From Algoriphagus lutimaris (GTDB taxonomy: Bacteria > Bacteroidota > Bacteroidia > Cytophagales > Cyclobacteriaceae): a DNA stretch of 64,000 nucleotides. Of the stretch, positions 61,830-64,000 are shown piece after piece. The stretch covers positions 454,384 through 518,383 of the forward strand of contig NZ_JAFIDJ010000002.1 in assembly GCF_017051705.1 (NCBI RefSeq), given 5' to 3'. The notes under the pieces were generated by a model. It saw only the letters and a list, made by a program, of their open reading frames with translations. It was not told the DNA's origin and did not search any database. Both the position numbers and the translations under genes were made by a program. The stretch's first letter is position 1. Every line of letters begins with the position of its first letter.

Positions 61830-64000
61830 TACCAGTTAATTTGGGATACGACCAATGCCAAGGTAGCCAAGCCAGTGGTGATTCCTACAATCTCACCCAA
61901 ACGTAATGGAACCTTAGGACCTTTGGTAGGTACAATTACTTCAGCTCCTGGCTCTACTGGAGGATAATTTCTGATTCCGAAGAACCCTTTAGTTCTTTTT
62001 ACAGCTCCATTGGCATATACCACATAGGTTTGCTTTTTATTGGCTCTCCGTTCAAATCCTCCTGCACCATTGATGTAATGCTTCAAACTTTTATTGGATT
62101 CATGTCTTAGAGTTGTTGGATATACCACATCCCCACGCATTCTAACGGTTTGCAAAAGCTTGGGCACCGATAAAATATCTCCTTCTTCCAGTAACAGGTC
62201 ATCTTCCGAACCTGGATTCTTTACGATCGCCTCTAAATCAATAGCGACCGCTTCCGTTTCTTTGATTTTAACAGCAAACCCAGGAGTTTCCGAAGCAATT
62301 TGATCCAAAGATTCCTTTTTGTTTTGAGCCAATTGGGTATCGACTGGAGAATCCTTCTCTTTGGGAAGGTCCTTAAATAGTCTTTCCAATAATTGTTCCT
62401 GCGCTTCGGAATTATTCGGGTCAGCCAACAGTTGAAGTTTCAAATTCTCCAAATTTCTCTGTCTTCTCAGTTGTTCCGATTCAGTATTGAAAAATTCAGT
62501 TCTTCGGATCAAGGTAGCTCCTTTAGAATATGCAAATTGGTTGAGTCCTCCGGCCCGTTTCACCAAATCGGAAATTCGTTCTTCACTTGTCTGGATGGCG
62601 AAGATGCCTGGAGAATTGACCTGACCTTCTACTGCCACCAGCTTTTGCATGTTAAAATTTGCCCTCTTTCTTACAATCACCTGATCATAGGGTTGAAGTA
62701 CTTCTCCATCTAGATTAAAAGACAAGTCAGCATTAACCTGGACAGGAATAATTTCAGACAAAGTCCCTAAATCCGCATCTTCTAGCCTTCTGGCTATTTC
62801 AATATCATCGGTATTGGCGGATTCTTGGAGGCCTCCTGCCATGATAATCAATTCCTCCACTTTCATCTTAGAGGAATATGGGAAAATTCCTGGCCGCTTT
62901 ACTTCCCCAAGAATCTGAACATATTTTTCATTATTGATATCATAAATACTGGCAATTCTAACCACATCTTCCCGTTTCAAAGTAATATCCGTAGCTGTTC
63001 CATCCAAAATGGATTGGAGGTTTACCTGTACCATTTCCGTACTGAGATCTTCTTTGGTTCGAAGGATACTTGCCTGCTGTGTATAGGCATCTCCTCTGAG
63101 CCCTTCGGCATTCTTTATCAATTGAGAAAGGGTTAACCCATCGGTCAAAGCAAAAGTACCTTCTCTATAAACTGCCCCTTTGATTTGAACTCGATTGGAA
63201 TACCTGTTTAATATTCGCTGAACGGTGATCTCATCTCCACCTTTCAATGGAAACATATTAAACTGGCTTTGGTATAAGTCAGAAACCGAACGTTGATTCC
63301 CGGTAATTCTAGAAATGGCCACCCGATCTTTAAATGCTTCATCTGTAAATCCACCTGCATATTGAAGTAAATCCTCAAAGGTATCCTCATTGGCGATTTC
63401 AAAGGTCATGGGACGCTTTACCTCTCCTTTGATTTTTGCTCTTGAAATAAATGGGGAAACCAATATCACGTCTTGATCTTGCAATTGTCTATCCAAGTCA
63501 GCCGTCCCTTTGATCAACAAATCGTAGACATCGATCTCCGCAATTTGCTTATTGTTTCTCACCAATTTGATGGCACGCATGGTACCATTGACATTAGGCC
63601 CACCTGCTGCATATAATGCATTGAAAACTGTAGAAAATGCACTTAAAGTGAAAGTACCTGGAAGTCTTACCTCTCCCAAAATATGTACTTTGATCGTACG
63701 AACATCACCCAAGGTGACTTTCAAAAAAGTAGAAGGGTTACTTCCTGTTAACCCAGTATAATACCTGGAAACTCTATTTTTAATGATTCCAGTGGCCTCA
63801 TCAATACTTTTTCCAGAAACGGATACCGGCCCAATATTATCCAATAACACAAACCCATCAGGGTTTACTGTTGCTTCATAATACTGCTCAGATTCGCCGT
63901 AAATATCTACATACAACAAATCCCCTGGCCCCAAAATATAACTGCTTGGCGTAGCTTGATTCAAACTTGGCTCAAAACTCAAGTTTCTCTTTTTGTTATA
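61829..64000 (-). CDS. Polysaccharide export protein, Wza-like with multiple SLBB domains (N-terminus missing)
   Basis: The frame is still open at 64000, so the signal peptide and start lie outside. The polysaccharide-export domain starts at SYILGPGDLLYVDIYGE. Then come five or more SLBB units, each with a VxIxGEVxxPGTF-like core (HILGEVRLPG, KIKGEVKRPM, QIKGAVYREG, ILGEVKRPGIF, VEGQVNSPGIF, RMRGDVVYPT). The C-terminal ~35 residues have a hydrophobic helix, as in outer-membrane Wza. It is much longer than Wza (~360), a form common in Bacteroidota. First visible gene of the locus. Confidence 0.92.
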   Translation of the reverse strand, partial: YNKKRNLSFEPSLNQATPSSYILGPGDLLYVDIYGESEQYYEATVNPDGFVLLDNIGPVSVSGKSIDEATGIIKNRVSRYYTGLTGSNPSTFLKVTLGDVRTIKVHILGEVRLPGTFTLSAFSTVFNALYAAGGPNVNGTMRAIKLVRNNKQIAEIDVYDLLIKGTADLDRQLQDQDVILVSPFISRAKIKGEVKRPMTFEIANEDTFEDLLQYAGGFTDEAFKDRVAISRITGNQRSVSDLYQSQFNMFPLKGGDEITVQRILNRYSNRVQIKGAVYREGTFALTDGLTLSQLIKNAEGLRGDAYTQQASILRTKEDLSTEMVQVNLQSILDGTATDITLKREDVVRIASIYDINNEKYVQILGEVKRPGIFPYSSKMKVEELIIMAGGLQESANTDDIEIARRLEDADLGTLSEIIPVQVNADLSFNLDGEVLQPYDQVIVRKRANFNMQKLVAVEGQVNSPGIFAIQTSEERISDLVKRAGGLNQFAYSKGATLIRRTEFFNTESEQLRRQRNLENLKLQLLADPNNSEAQEQLLERLFKDLPKEKDSPVDTQLAQNKKESLDQIASETPGFAVKIKETEAVAIDLEAIVKNPGSEDDLLLEEGDILSVPKLLQTVRMRGDVVYPTTLRHESNKSLKHYINGAGGFERRANKKQTYVVYANGAVKRTKGFFGIRNYPPVEPGAEVIVPTKGPKVPLRLGEIVGITTGLATLALVVSQINW

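Noticed and set aside
1-64000. CRISPR array, tRNA or rRNA genes, IS elements
   Set aside because: No regular repeat-spacer pattern, no clover-leaf sequence with CCA end, no transposase or terminal repeats were seen on reading through the intergenic spaces.

Overview
The window comes from the chromosome of a Bacteroidota bacterium, most likely of the order Cytophagales (Algoriphagus/Cyclobacteriaceae-like). The evidence is a secreted protein with a type IX secretion (T9SS) type A sorting tail, a SprB-repeat protein with a type B (gliding-motility-associated) tail, two PorP/SprF proteins, DUF4270 and DUF6090 proteins, a bacterial GGGPS, a type 2 isoleucyl-tRNA synthetase, and many copies of the Bacteroidota -7 promoter box TAnnTTTG in front of genes. 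Coding density is high. I see no rRNA, tRNA, CRISPR, IS element, integrase or prophage. Fifty-two protein genes are supported; one is cut by each end of the window.

Layout. 1-8.4 kb: end of a T9SS cargo protein, then a minus-strand block (GNAT, prfA, glmS, DUF4270 lipoprotein, truncated GT5). 8.5-12.7 kb: divergent plus-strand panC-panD-flippase-like-Zn peptidase, then an acyl-CoA dehydrogenase. 12.9-16 kb: AraC regulator converging on a coupled operon that ends in GGGPS. 16.1-24.9 kb: LOG hydrolase, lytic transglycosylase, M24 peptidase, uvrA, a LytS/LytTR pair and an extra LytTR regulator. 25-35.2 kb: DUF6090, PhoH, SNF2 helicase, lspA and ileS. 35.5-37.9 kb: GH43 lipoprotein and MscS channel. 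38.4-42.9 kb: PorP/SprF, SprB-repeat protein, PorP/SprF. 43-50 kb: lysA, a second two-component system, dipeptide epimerase, M14 peptidase, SIMPL and CIA30 proteins. 51-52.6 kb: rlmF and OsmC. 52.7-64 kb: a minus-strand surface-polysaccharide locus running off the end (Wza-like, Wzz-like, Wzx, GT2, Wzy-like, GT4, methyltransferase, GT4, DUF1972 GT).

Most of the window is housekeeping with surface and secretion modules. Working together are the T9SS cargo/PorP set, the Wzx/Wzy-type polysaccharide locus, pantothenate synthesis (panC-panD), and wall-related functions (glmS, lytic transglycosylase, L-Ala-D/L-Glu epimerase, lysA). The most notable points are an IleRS whose class I HxGH signature reads GIHH, a GGGPS coupled to two small membrane proteins, a GT5 protein reduced to its N-terminal half without the ADP-glucose motif, and a set of unexplained inverted repeats in leaders. 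I did not find a wholly new multi-gene defence or mobile system.
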